Shown piece after piece: positions 43,183 to 52,145 of a stretch of DNA of 64,000 bases (its first letter is position 1; each line of letters opens with the position of its first letter). This DNA comes from Faecalicatena_A orotica. Its GTDB lineage: Bacteria > Bacillota > Clostridia > Lachnospirales > Lachnospiraceae. The DNA lies in assembly GCF_040545875.1 (NCBI RefSeq), contig NZ_JBEPMR010000012.1; one strand, given 5' to 3'. Position numbers and translations under genes: made by a program. Under the pieces are notes generated by a model. It worked only from the letters and a program-made list of their open reading frames with translations. It searched no databases and had not been told where the DNA came from.

Positions 43183-43854
43183 ATGTTGAAAGAGGAATTA
43201 TCAGAAAGTTATGGTATTATAGGTTTAGGAAGGTTTGGCACAGCACTTGCAGAAAAACTGGCGGAGGCGGGCCGTGAGGTGATTGTAGTAGACCGCAATG
43301 AGAATAAAGTAAAGGAACTTCGGAACTATACGGATTTTGCTTATGTCGCGGATGAATTGACGAAAGAAGTTCTGGAGGAAATCGGGATCCAGAATTGTGA
43401 TACGGTGATTGTCTGTATCGGAGAGAAGATCGACACAAGCATTCTTGTAACGCTGAACGTGGTGAATCTGGGTGTAAAGAGGGTGATTGCCAAGGCAATC
43501 AGCAAGGACCAGGGGGAGGTGTTGGAGAAGATCGGGGCAGAAGTTGTTTATCCGGAAAAAGATATGGCGTTAAGGCTTGCGAAGAAAATGCTCGTCAGCA
43601 GTGTGATGGACTCCATTTCCCTGAATAATAATGTAGAGATTTCGGAAGTGATGGTACCAGTCAGGATGATCGGGAAAAGCCTGCAGGAGCTTCGTTTCCG
43701 CCAGAGATATGGATTGAATATCATAGCGGTTGAGCATGCGGGGAAAACGGAAACAGAGGTTGAGCCGGAGTACGTTTTTAATAAGGGTGATGTACTCGTA
43801 GTCATAGGAAAGTCAGAAAACGTAAGTAAGTTTGAGGGAATCCTCCTCGCATAA
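43183..43854 (+). CDS. Potassium uptake regulatory subunit (KtrA/TrkA family)
   Basis: A 223-residue cytoplasmic RCK protein. The N-terminal nucleotide-binding loop YGIIGLGRFGTALAEKLAEAG is followed by VVDRNENKV, and the C-terminal TrkA_C half (about 140-220; RMIGKSLQELRFRQRYGLN). It gates the membrane subunit in response to nucleotides; in Firmicutes this part may also bind cyclic di-AMP. It starts right after ktrB and ends 27 bases before pyruvate kinase. ATG 43183 is chosen over the ATG at 43174, which sits on the ribosome binding site. Confidence 0.9.
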   Translation: MLKEELSESYGIIGLGRFGTALAEKLAEAGREVIVVDRNENKVKELRNYTDFAYVADELTKEVLEEIGIQNCDTVIVCIGEKIDTSILVTLNVVNLGVKRVIAKAISKDQGEVLEKIGAEVVYPEKDMALRLAKKMLVSSVMDSISLNNNVEISEVMVPVRMIGKSLQELRFRQRYGLNIIAVEHAGKTETEVEPEYVFNKGDVLVVIGKSENVSKFEGILLA

Positions 43855-43881
43855 GGCGAGAAGGAGAAAGGAGGAATTGTG

Positions 43882-45306
43882 ATGCGCAGAACAAAAATTA
43901 TTTGTACACTGGGACCAGCGACAGATGGTGAGGGTGTGCTGGAACAGCTGGCGGAAGGCGGTATGGATGTAGCCAGATTCAACTTCTCACACGGAACACA
44001 TCAGGAACAGAAGGTGCGCCTTGACAAGCTCAAGGAAATCAGGGAACGCCTAGACAGGCCGATTGCCGCGCTTTTGGACACTAAGGGGCCGGAAATACGT
44101 CTGTGTACGTTTCGGAATGGGAAGGAAGAACTGACCGAGGGGCAGGAGTTCATTTTAACATCAAAAGAAACAGAAGGGACGGACCATATTGTTTCCGTCA
44201 CTTATTCCGGGCTGTACCGGGATGTGAAACCCGGCGACAGTATTTTGATAGATGACGGCCTGGTAGGCCTGTGCGTAGAAAAAATAGAAGGAGAAGAGGT
44301 GCACTGCCGGGTAATCAACGGGGGAATGGTGTCTGACCATAAAGGGGTGAATCTCCCGGGGGTGGAGGTGAATATGCCGTTTATCAGCCAGAAGGACAGG
44401 GAAGATATCTTGTTTGGCATTCAGGAGGGGTTTGATTTTATCGCTGCATCCTTTACCCGCAGTGCAGAGGATATACGGCAGATACGGAAGATTCTTAAAG
44501 AGAATGGCGGGGATTCCATTAATATTATTGCAAAAATAGAGAACCAGCAGGGCGTTGACAACATAGAAAGCATCATCGGGGCGGCTGACGGAATCATGAT
44601 TGCCAGAGGGGATATGGGTGTGGAGGTCCCGCTGGAGGATGTACCGGTCATTCAGAAATCCATCATAGGAAAGGTCTACAATTCCGGGAAACAGGTGATA
44701 ACAGCGACGCAGATGCTGGATTCCATGATGAAGAATCCCCGGCCAACAAGGGCAGAGACGACGGACGTGGCGAATGCCATTTATCAGGGTACAAGTGCCA
44801 TCATGCTTTCCGGAGAAACGGCAGCGGGAAAATATCCAGTGGAGGCGCTGCGCACGATGGTGAAGATAGCGGTCCGCACCGAAAGCGATATTGATTACAA
44901 CCAGTTGTTCAGCATCCGCAGCAAGGAGAGCCGGTCTGATATGACGACTGCAATATCCCATGCCACGTGCATGACTGCGATTGACCTGAAAGCAAAGGCA
45001 ATCATCACAGTGAGCAAATCAGGACATACCGCGCGCATGATTTCAAAATACCGTCCGGGCTGTATGATCGTGGGCTGTACACCGGATGAACATACTTACA
45101 GGCAGCTGAATCTGTCATGGGGGGTCCTGCCGGTCAGGATCCGGGAAGAATATAGTATGGAGATTTTGTTTTTGCATGCCACGGAGGCGGCGGAGAAGAA
45201 AGGTTATGTAGAAAACGGCGAGGTTGTTGTGCTGACTGCCGGGGTACCGCTTGGAAAGTCCGGGAATACAAATCTGCTGAAGACGACGCTGGTCGGAGAG
45301 TATTAA
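43882..45306 (+). CDS. pyk: Pyruvate kinase
   Basis: Converts phosphoenolpyruvate and ADP to pyruvate and ATP in glycolysis. The 474-residue protein has the TKIICTLGPATDG start, IARGDMGVEVPLEDVP, and ITATQMLDSMMKNPRPTRAE, diagnostic of the enzyme. It lacks the C-terminal PEP-utiliser-like extension of some Bacillus enzymes. AAGGAGG precedes the ATG at 43882, one codon after a GTG. It is placed after potassium uptake genes; the family is usually potassium-activated, so co-expression may make sense. Confidence 0.95.
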   Translation: MRRTKIICTLGPATDGEGVLEQLAEGGMDVARFNFSHGTHQEQKVRLDKLKEIRERLDRPIAALLDTKGPEIRLCTFRNGKEELTEGQEFILTSKETEGTDHIVSVTYSGLYRDVKPGDSILIDDGLVGLCVEKIEGEEVHCRVINGGMVSDHKGVNLPGVEVNMPFISQKDREDILFGIQEGFDFIAASFTRSAEDIRQIRKILKENGGDSINIIAKIENQQGVDNIESIIGAADGIMIARGDMGVEVPLEDVPVIQKSIIGKVYNSGKQVITATQMLDSMMKNPRPTRAETTDVANAIYQGTSAIMLSGETAAGKYPVEALRTMVKIAVRTESDIDYNQLFSIRSKESRSDMTTAISHATCMTAIDLKAKAIITVSKSGHTARMISKYRPGCMIVGCTPDEHTYRQLNLSWGVLPVRIREEYSMEILFLHATEAAEKKGYVENGEVVVLTAGVPLGKSGNTNLLKTTLVGEY

Positions 45307-45426
45307 GAGGCGTGGCAATTGAAAAAGCGAATATGGAATTAAAAAGCCCTTGGAAGAGAGCCTTTTTAGCAGATTTTATGTTATCTCTGCAGGAAAGGTT
45401 CTCTTTGTGTTTGTGGGATAGAAACA

Positions 45427-45502
45427 AAGTTGTATATACACAACTTATGACATTTTGTTCACGAATTACAAAAAATGAGCAAAAAGTTGTATGTACATTT
45501 GT
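45427..45502 (+). promoter_or_regulatory. Two AraR-type operators upstream of araR
   Basis: In the 293-base gap after pyk, AAGTTGTATATACACAACTT (45427-45446) is a near-perfect palindrome, and AAGTTGTATGTACATTTGT (45484-45502) is a related site about 57 bases on. Both resemble the AraR box (TTTGTACGTACAAA core) and lie 100-170 bases before araR. The spacing would let a looped AraR dimer pair repress. No clear promoter or terminator was identified in the gap. Confidence 0.65.
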
Positions 45503-45599
45503 CGAACAATCCGTCTTGAATTTGGCAGGGCTGTATAGTACAGTAGTAGTAAAGAAGTTTGGATGAAATACCATTCAAAAGACGCAAGGAGCAGTTTTT

Positions 45600-46721
45600 A
45601 TGGCGGAAGAAAAAGCAAAATATGAAGAGATCGCCGACTGTATCATGGAAGAGGTAAGGGCAGGGACCTTGCAGCCCGGGGAGAAGATCTATTCTGAAAA
45701 TGAACTGGTTGCCATGTTTGGCGTGAGCCGTCAGACAGCCCGGCATGCGGTATCCGTACTGGAACAACGGGGGATTGTGAGACGGAAGCGTGGAAGTGGG
45801 ACTTACATCAGCGGGGGAGAAAAAACGGGCAGGTCCGGCAGGACGATGCGGATCGCAATCATGACAACCTACGTGGATGAGTACATTTTCCCGAGTATGC
45901 TTAAAGAGATGGAGGGACGGCTTTCCCTGGCAGGATATGCACTGCAGATCGCGTTTACCCATAACACGGTTGAGAAAGAACGCATGATACTGAAAGGTTT
46001 CCTGAAAGAAGGTACAGTCGACGGGATTATCGCAGAGCCGACGAAAAGCGGCCTGCCGAATCCAAATCTGGAGATTTACCGGGAACTGGAGCGGAAGAAT
46101 ATTCCGGTGCTGTTTTTGAATAGTTCTTATCCGGAGCTGGATGCGGTACATGTGAGTCTGGATGATTATCTGGCGGGGAAGATGGTGACGGAACACCTGC
46201 TGCAGTGCGGTCACCGGAAGATAGCCGGCATTTTCAAATCAGACGACGGCCAGGGGCATAAGCGCTATGCCGGTTATATGGACGCGCTGATGGAGCAGGA
46301 GATTAAAGTGAAAGGCACACGGATTGCATGGTTCGATACATGTGAACTGAAAGAAATGAAGGAAGATGCCGCAAGATATTTAAGAAGGATTTCGAATTGT
46401 ACGGCCTGTGTCTGTTACAACGATGAAGTGGCCAGCCAGCTGGTAGGCATCTGTAAAGAGGCGGGGGTTCGAATTCCGGAGGATCTTTCTATCGTAGGAA
46501 TCGATAATTCCGATCTGGCGGGAAGATGTGAGATTCCGCTGACCTCGGCCCGGAACCCGGTGAAGGAACTGGCGGGGATTGCAGCAGCCAGGATGCTGGA
46601 AATGCTGCAGGGATCGTGCGGGGAAGAGAGTGTGGAACTAAAGCCGGAACTGGTAATCCGTAAGTCAGTCCGTATTCTCACAGAACCTGAAGAACTGGGT
46701 ACGGCAGCCCGCAGTGAATAA
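45600..46721 (+). CDS. araR: Arabinose operon repressor (GntR-type DNA-binding, LacI-type sensor)
   Basis: A 373-residue hybrid: the N-terminal winged helix (about 5-70; YEEIADCIMEEVRAGTLQPGEK, ELVAMFGVSRQTARHAV) is GntR-type, and the rest (about 80-365) is a periplasmic-binding-like sensor of LacI type, with SIVGIDNSDLAGRCEIPLTS. This mix is typical of AraR. It precedes araB-araD-araA and has AraR-like boxes upstream, so it should repress the operon and itself, with L-arabinose as inducer. AAGGAG precedes the ATG. Confidence 0.9.
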   Translation: MAEEKAKYEEIADCIMEEVRAGTLQPGEKIYSENELVAMFGVSRQTARHAVSVLEQRGIVRRKRGSGTYISGGEKTGRSGRTMRIAIMTTYVDEYIFPSMLKEMEGRLSLAGYALQIAFTHNTVEKERMILKGFLKEGTVDGIIAEPTKSGLPNPNLEIYRELERKNIPVLFLNSSYPELDAVHVSLDDYLAGKMVTEHLLQCGHRKIAGIFKSDDGQGHKRYAGYMDALMEQEIKVKGTRIAWFDTCELKEMKEDAARYLRRISNCTACVCYNDEVASQLVGICKEAGVRIPEDLSIVGIDNSDLAGRCEIPLTSARNPVKELAGIAAARMLEMLQGSCGEESVELKPELVIRKSVRILTEPEELGTAARSE

Positions 46722-46768
46722 TAGGAAGCAAATAACAAATTTAAATAATTTAAGCAGGAGGAAAGCAT

Positions 46769-48373
46769 ATGAGTGATTTAAACAATGTGAAAAATGAAAT
46801 TCTGGAGGGCAGCACAACGCTCGGTATTGAATTTGGATCAACAAGGATCAAGGCTGTTCTGATCGGTACGGACTTTACACCGATCGCATCCGGGAGTCAT
46901 GACTGGGAGAACCGCTATGACAATGGTGTCTGGACCTACACAATGGAGGATGTATGGGAAGGTCTTCAGGACTGCTACAGGAAGATGAAGGAAGACGTTA
47001 AGGAGAAGTATGGTGTTACATTAAAACGTACGAAATCAATGGGATTCAGTGCCATGATGCATGGTTATCTCGCATTTGATAAAAACGGAAAACAGCTTGT
47101 CCCGTTCAGAACATGGAGAAACACGATTACAGGTGAGGCGGCAGCGAAGCTGACAGAACTCTTCCAGTATAACATTCCGCAGCGCTGGAGCATTGCACAT
47201 CTGTATCAGGCGGTTTTAAACGGGGAAGAGCACGTGAAAGATCTTGATTTTATCACAACACTGTCTGGATATGTTCACTGGCGCCTGACAGGGAAGAAGG
47301 TTTTGGGTGTCGGCGACGCCTCCGGAATGTTCCCGATTGATACACAGAAAAAGGACTTCCAGGCAGACATGCTGGAGAAATTTGACACCCTTGTATCTGA
47401 GAAAGGATATCCGTGGAAAGTGAAAGAACTGCTACCAGAAGTTCTTGTGGCAGGGGAAGATGCAGGATGCCTCACAGAGGAAGGCGTGAAACTTCTCGAC
47501 CCGGACGGGGACCTGGAGGCAGGGATACCAGTATGCCCGCCGGAGGGGGATGCGGGAACAGGCATGGCAGCTACGAACAGTGTGGCGGTCCGCACAGGAA
47601 ATGTATCCGCTGGAACATCCGTATTTGCAATGATCGTATTAGAAAAAGAGCTTTCTAAAGTATACACAGAGATTGATATGGTTACCACGCCGTCAGGCGA
47701 TCTGGTTGCGATGTCACATGCGAACAACTGTACTTCAGACCTGAATGCGTGGGTCGGGTTATTCAAAGAATTTGCAGAAGCATTCGGCATGGAAGTTGAC
47801 ATGAACCAGTTATTCTCAGTTCTCTACAACAAGGCACTGGAAGGAGACCCGGAATGCGGCGGTTTGTTATCCTACGGATATTATTCGGGAGAGAATATCA
47901 TTGAATTAGATGAGGGTCGCCCATTGTTTGTCCGTATGCCTGACAGCAGATTTAACCTTGCAAACTTCATGAGAGTGCACCTGTTTGCAGCGCTTGGTGC
48001 CCTGAAAGTGGGAATGGATATTCTGACAAAGGAAGAGTATATCAAGATTGACAAGATATTAGGTCATGGCGGCCTGTTTAAGACAAAAGGCGTCGGACAG
48101 AGAATCATGGCGGCTGCGATGAACGCACCTGTTTCCGTCATGGAGACGGCCGGGGAAGGCGGAGCATGGGGGATTGCCCTTTTGGCAGCTTATAGCGTGT
48201 GGAAAGAGGATAAGGAGACACTGGACCACTACCTGTCCGAAAAAGTATTTGGCGGCAACGAAGGTACAAAGATGGAGCCGGATGCAAAAGACGTGGAAGG
48301 ATTTGAGACCTTTATTGAAAGATATAAAAACGGGCTTGACATTGAACGTTCCGCAGTTCTTAACATGAAATAG
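46769..48373 (+). CDS. araB: FGGY-family kinase, likely L-ribulokinase
   Basis: A 534-residue FGGY kinase that would phosphorylate L-ribulose to L-ribulose-5-phosphate. The N-terminal phosphate-binding motif TTLGIEFGSTRIKAVL, the GFSAMMHGYLAFD stretch and AGTSVFAMIV are visible; C-terminal GGLFKTKGVGQRIMAAAM is the second FGGY half. The sequence type is often labelled xylulokinase, but position between araR and araD strongly supports ribulokinase. AGGAGGA precedes the ATG. Symbol assigned mainly from context. Confidence 0.82.
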   Translation: MSDLNNVKNEILEGSTTLGIEFGSTRIKAVLIGTDFTPIASGSHDWENRYDNGVWTYTMEDVWEGLQDCYRKMKEDVKEKYGVTLKRTKSMGFSAMMHGYLAFDKNGKQLVPFRTWRNTITGEAAAKLTELFQYNIPQRWSIAHLYQAVLNGEEHVKDLDFITTLSGYVHWRLTGKKVLGVGDASGMFPIDTQKKDFQADMLEKFDTLVSEKGYPWKVKELLPEVLVAGEDAGCLTEEGVKLLDPDGDLEAGIPVCPPEGDAGTGMAATNSVAVRTGNVSAGTSVFAMIVLEKELSKVYTEIDMVTTPSGDLVAMSHANNCTSDLNAWVGLFKEFAEAFGMEVDMNQLFSVLYNKALEGDPECGGLLSYGYYSGENIIELDEGRPLFVRMPDSRFNLANFMRVHLFAALGALKVGMDILTKEEYIKIDKILGHGGLFKTKGVGQRIMAAAMNAPVSVMETAGEGGAWGIALLAAYSVWKEDKETLDHYLSEKVFGGNEGTKMEPDAKDVEGFETFIERYKNGLDIERSAVLNMK

Positions 48374-48388
48374 CAGGAGGAGACAAAG

Positions 48389-49075
48389 ATGCTGGAAAAA
48401 TTAAAACAGGAAGTATACGAGGCGAACATGCTGCTCCCGAAATACGGACTGGTAACATTCACGTGGGGCAATGTCAGCGGGCTGGATGCGGAATCCAAAC
48501 TTTTCGTAATCAAGCCGAGCGGCGTCGAATATGACAGGCTAACCCCTGACGATATGGTAGTCATGGACCTTGGCGGGAACAAGGTGGAAGGAAAGTACAA
48601 CCCGTCATCCGATACCGAGACCCATATCGAGCTTTACAAAGCATTTCCCGGGATTGGGGGAATCGTACATACACACTCCGCATGGGCGACAAGCTGGGCC
48701 CAGGCCGGAAGAGGAATCCCCTGCTACGGGACTACACAGGCGGATTATATGTACGGAGAGGTTCCGTGTGTAAGGAATCTGACAAAAGAAGAAATTGACG
48801 AAGCATACGAAAAAAACACGGGAGTTCTAATAGTAGATTACTTTAAGGACAAAGATTATATCGCCGTTCCCGCCGTACTGTGCAAGAACCACGGTCCGTT
48901 TACATGGGGCAGGGATGCACATGAGGCGGTGCATAATGCGGTTGTATTGGAAGAAGTGGCTAAAATGGCGGCCCGCACCGAAATGATCAATCCGGATGTG
49001 AAGCCGGCTCCACAGGAACTTCAGGATAAACACTATTATAGAAAACACGGGGCGAACGCATACTACGGACAATAA
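48389..49075 (+). CDS. araD: L-ribulose-5-phosphate 4-epimerase
   Basis: A 228-residue class II aldolase-like zinc enzyme that converts L-ribulose-5-phosphate to D-xylulose-5-phosphate. Visible: NMLLPKYGLVTFTWGNVSG, SDTETHIELYKAFP, and the metal-binding histidines in GIVHTHSAWATSWAQAG, plus KNHGPFTWG. Length is typical. AGGAGGAG precedes the ATG, 15 bases after araB. Followed by a strong hairpin before araA. Confidence 0.94.
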   Translation: MLEKLKQEVYEANMLLPKYGLVTFTWGNVSGLDAESKLFVIKPSGVEYDRLTPDDMVVMDLGGNKVEGKYNPSSDTETHIELYKAFPGIGGIVHTHSAWATSWAQAGRGIPCYGTTQADYMYGEVPCVRNLTKEEIDEAYEKNTGVLIVDYFKDKDYIAVPAVLCKNHGPFTWGRDAHEAVHNAVVLEEVAKMAARTEMINPDVKPAPQELQDKHYYRKHGANAYYGQ

Positions 49076-49098
49076 ATACAGACAATTCTGAAAACGGA

Positions 49099-49147
49099 GG
49101 GCAAGGGGGTCAGACCCCTCTTCAGAGGGGTCTGACCCCCTTGCTCC
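49099..49147 (+). other. Long GC-rich hairpin between araD and araA
   Basis: A 20-bp perfect stem (GCAAGGGGGTCAGACCCCTC at 49101-49120 with 49125-49144) and a 4-base TTCA loop, extended by wobble pairs. No T-run follows. It may reduce or uncouple expression of araA from araBD, or be a small mobile repeat, since GGGGTCAGACCCC-type palindromes occur widely. Confidence 0.7.
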
Positions 49148-49187
49148 CGAAAGTCTGAATATTCAGAAATTTAGGAGGATGAAAGAA

Positions 49188-50684
49188 ATGCAGCAGAAAC
49201 AGTACAAATTTTGGTTTTGCACAGGATCACAGGATTTATATGGGGATGAGTGTCTTGCACATGTTGCGGAACATTCTAAACAGATTGTGGAATCGCTGAA
49301 TGATTCCGGGATGCTTCCGTATGAGGTAGTATGGAGACCGACTCTCATTACGAATGAGCTGATTAGGAAGACATTCAACGAGGCGAATACAGATGAAAGC
49401 TGTGCGGGTGTGATTACATGGATGCACACGTTCTCGCCTGCGAAGTCATGGATTCTCGGACTTCAGGAGTACAGGAAACCTCTGCTCCATCTGCATACGC
49501 AGTTCAATCAGGAAATCCCGTATGATACGATTGATATGGATTTTATGAATGAAAACCAGTCAGCACATGGTGACAGGGAGTATGGCCATATCTTCAGCCG
49601 ACTCCAAATGGAGAGAAAAGTGATCGTAGGATTCTGGGGTGACAAGGCAGTGCAGGCAGAGATCGGTTCCTGGATGCGTACTGCGGTTGGTGTGATCGAG
49701 AGCAGCCATATCCGCGTGATGCGTATTGCGGATAACATGAGAAATGTTGCTGTTACAGAAGGTGACAAAGTGGAGGCCCAGATTAAGTTCGGCTGGGAAG
49801 TCGATGCATACCCGGTTAATGAGATTGCCGAAGCTGTGGCGCAGGTATCTCAGGCAGACATTAATGCACTTGTAGAAGAGTACTATGATAAATACGAAAT
49901 TCTTCTGGAAGGAAGAGACGAAAAGGAATTCAGAGAGCATGTAGCCGTACAGGCAGGTATTGAAATCGGATTCGAAAGGTTCCTGACGGAGAAAAACTAT
50001 CAGGCAATCGTTACACATTTTGGTGACCTTGGAAGCCTGAAACAGCTTCCGGGACTTGCAATCCAGCGGCTGATGGAAAAAGGCTACGGCTTCGGAGGAG
50101 AAGGTGACTGGAAGACAGCTGCTATGGTACGTGTCATGAAGATCATGACAGAGGGAATGAAGGACGCAAAGGGTACCTCCTTTATGGAAGACTATACATA
50201 TAATCTGGTACCGGGCAAGGAAGGAATCCTCCAGGCACACATGCTGGAAGTGTGCCCGACGATCGCAGACGGCCCTGTCAGCATCAAGGCACAGCCTCTT
50301 AGCATGGGTGACAGAGAAGATCCTGCCCGCCTTGTGTTTACTGCAAAAGAAGGACCTGCGATTGCAACTTCACTGATCGATCTTGGGGACAGATTCCGTC
50401 TCATCATTAACGACGTAGACTGTAAAAAGACAGAGAAACCAATGCCGAAATTACCGGTAGCGACAGCGTTCTGGACGCCGCAGCCGAATCTGAAGACAGG
50501 TGCACAGGCATGGATACTGGCAGGCGGGGCACACCATACGGCATTCTCCTATGACCTGACAGCAGAACAGATGGGAGACTGGGCGGCAGCAATGGGTATC
50601 GAGGCTGTTTATATTGATAAAGACACAACCATCCGTCAGTTTAAGAATGAATTGTTCTGGAATGCAGCAGCATTCAGAAGATAA
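49188..50684 (+). CDS. araA: L-arabinose isomerase
   Basis: A 498-residue isomerase, typical in length, that converts L-arabinose to L-ribulose using manganese. The N-terminal YKFWFCTGSQDLYG motif and the WMHTFSPAKSWILGL and LHTQFNQEIP stretches are diagnostic; the metal-binding Glu and His residues are in the conserved GGEGDWKTAA and SFMEDYTYNL segments. TTAGGAGG lies at 49171-49178, so the ATG at 49188 is the proper start and the ATG at 49179 is not. It ends the ara operon with a terminator 33 bases later. Confidence 0.95.
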   Translation: MQQKQYKFWFCTGSQDLYGDECLAHVAEHSKQIVESLNDSGMLPYEVVWRPTLITNELIRKTFNEANTDESCAGVITWMHTFSPAKSWILGLQEYRKPLLHLHTQFNQEIPYDTIDMDFMNENQSAHGDREYGHIFSRLQMERKVIVGFWGDKAVQAEIGSWMRTAVGVIESSHIRVMRIADNMRNVAVTEGDKVEAQIKFGWEVDAYPVNEIAEAVAQVSQADINALVEEYYDKYEILLEGRDEKEFREHVAVQAGIEIGFERFLTEKNYQAIVTHFGDLGSLKQLPGLAIQRLMEKGYGFGGEGDWKTAAMVRVMKIMTEGMKDAKGTSFMEDYTYNLVPGKEGILQAHMLEVCPTIADGPVSIKAQPLSMGDREDPARLVFTAKEGPAIATSLIDLGDRFRLIINDVDCKKTEKPMPKLPVATAFWTPQPNLKTGAQAWILAGGAHHTAFSYDLTAEQMGDWAAAMGIEAVYIDKDTTIRQFKNELFWNAAAFRR

Positions 50685-50716
50685 AGCTATATAGCAGCCG
50701 GGATCCCGGCAGAAAG

Positions 50717-50746
50717 CAGGCAGGAGTAAAACCCTGTCTGTTTTTT
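50717..50746 (+). terminator. Terminator after araA
   Basis: CAGGCAGG (50717-50724) pairs with CCTGTCTG (50733-50740) and is followed by a run of six T. Confidence 0.8.
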
Positions 50747-50762
50747 ACTGCAAAGGCCCGCC

Positions 50763-50791
50763 TTTCATTGCAGGGGCGGCCGTGTTATACT
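50763..50791 (+). promoter_or_regulatory. Promoter of the M20 peptidase gene
   Basis: TTTCAT (50763-50768), a 17-base spacer and TATACT (50786-50791), about 35 bases before the ATG. Confidence 0.55.
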
Positions 50792-50826
50792 ATAGAAACA
50801 GTTGATTATCAGGAGAGTGATATAAA

Positions 50827-52005
50827 ATGAATACAACCATCTTTGACGCAGTAACATTAACACAGCAGCTGATTCGCATAGAGAGCACCAATCCAGGGAC
50901 CTATGAGGGGGAAATAGGCACCTTCATATCTGATTATCTGAAGGGAGCAGGCGTTGAACCAGAGCGTTCTGAAGGAGAAGACGGCCGCTTTAATATCAGG
51001 GCGGTAATAAAAGGGCGTAAGAAAACACCGGCGCTTGTTTTTATCTGTCATATGGATACAGTAGTCACAGGAGATGGATGGAAAAAAAATCCATTTTCCG
51101 GGGAGATTCAGGACGGCAGGATTTATGGAAGAGGTGCATGCGACATGAAATCTGGTCTGGCGTGTGCGCTCACGGTTTTTGCGGAAATGGCACGGGTGGT
51201 AAAAGAGGGCGCTGTCGTGCCTGAATACCCGCTCATGTTTATCGGAACATCCGATGAGGAAGGGGACATGACGGGGGTGGAAAGAGTGGTTGCTGAACAG
51301 TGGGTGACAAAGAATGACTGGATCGTGGATATGGAGCCCACTGACGGGAACATCCAGATGTCCCACAAGGGTCGGACATGGTTTGAAGTGGAAGTAAAGG
51401 GCGTGACCGCACATGCAAGTATGCCGGAAAAGGGGGCGGACGCCATTGCGGGAATGGCAGCTGTACTTACTTATATAAGAAGTAAAATAAAAAAATGCCC
51501 TGTACACGAAGAACTCGGGCCTTCTACCGTCACCTTCGGGCAGATTGGCGGCGGGTACAGCCCCTACGTTGTTCCAGACAGCTGCAGGGCAACGATTGAT
51601 ATGCGGCTGGTCCCGCCGATGAACACGGAAAAAGCGGCAGACCTGGTACAGTCGGCCATCCGCTACGGAGAAGAACAGGTGCCCGGTGTACATGGAAGCT
51701 ATAGAATCACTGGTGACAGGCCGAGCTTGGAGACACATGAAGATTCAGTCCTCTTGAAAGAGCTGGAAAAGGCAGTGGAGGAAACGACGAAAACGCCCCC
51801 CGGGATCACTGTATTTCCTGGTTATACGGACACGGCGGTTATTGCCGGAAAGCTTGGAAACAGGAACTGTATGTCCTACGGGCCGGGCAGTTTACAGCAG
51901 GCCCATAAGCCGGATGAGTTCGTTAATACCACAGAAATCGACAGATGTCAAGAGGTTTTTCGGAAATTAGTAAGAAATATGTTGACAGCAGGAAGAGCTT
52001 TGTGA
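50827..52005 (+). CDS. M20-family metallopeptidase (ArgE/DapE-like)
   Basis: A 392-residue zinc amidase/peptidase. The metal ligands are visible: FICHMDTV (His, Asp), GRGACDMKSG (Asp), GTSDEEGD (two Glu, one catalytic), DMEPTD and AHKPDEF. The dimerisation insert occupies the middle. Members cleave acetylornithine, succinyl-diaminopimelate or dipeptides; this one cannot be placed further. It has its own promoter and the rpoB promoter overlaps its 3' end. Confidence 0.88.
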   Translation: MNTTIFDAVTLTQQLIRIESTNPGTYEGEIGTFISDYLKGAGVEPERSEGEDGRFNIRAVIKGRKKTPALVFICHMDTVVTGDGWKKNPFSGEIQDGRIYGRGACDMKSGLACALTVFAEMARVVKEGAVVPEYPLMFIGTSDEEGDMTGVERVVAEQWVTKNDWIVDMEPTDGNIQMSHKGRTWFEVEVKGVTAHASMPEKGADAIAGMAAVLTYIRSKIKKCPVHEELGPSTVTFGQIGGGYSPYVVPDSCRATIDMRLVPPMNTEKAADLVQSAIRYGEEQVPGVHGSYRITGDRPSLETHEDSVLLKELEKAVEETTKTPPGITVFPGYTDTAVIAGKLGNRNCMSYGPGSLQQAHKPDEFVNTTEIDRCQEVFRKLVRNMLTAGRAL

Positions 52006-52145
52006 TATAGTAAAAAATGCACTATTGTGGAAAGGTATGCCATTATAGTGACGATTTACTGTCACAGGGCTCTTTCCCGATATTACTGGAATTAACGAAG
52101 GGCGACTCGTAGCCCGCCAAAAAATATATGAGGAGTGAAACGTCA
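51982..52145 (+). promoter_or_regulatory. rpoB promoter and leader
   Basis: TTGACA (51982-51987), an 18-base spacer and TATAGT (52006-52011) lie at the very end of the M20 gene. The leader that follows includes a GGGC/GCCC hairpin (52100-52115) and the AGGAGTG of rpoB. The promoter inside the preceding gene shows that rpoBC is transcribed separately from rplJL here. Confidence 0.65.

Noticed and set aside
44161..44961. Long open frame (266 codons) on the minus strand opposite pyk
   Set aside because: A shadow of the pyruvate kinase codons, with no ribosome binding site and unlikely His/Cys-rich composition.
50857..51738. Long open frame (293 codons) on the minus strand opposite the M20 peptidase gene
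   Set aside because: No ribosome binding site or recognisable motif, and it mirrors a well supported metallopeptidase with intact metal ligands.
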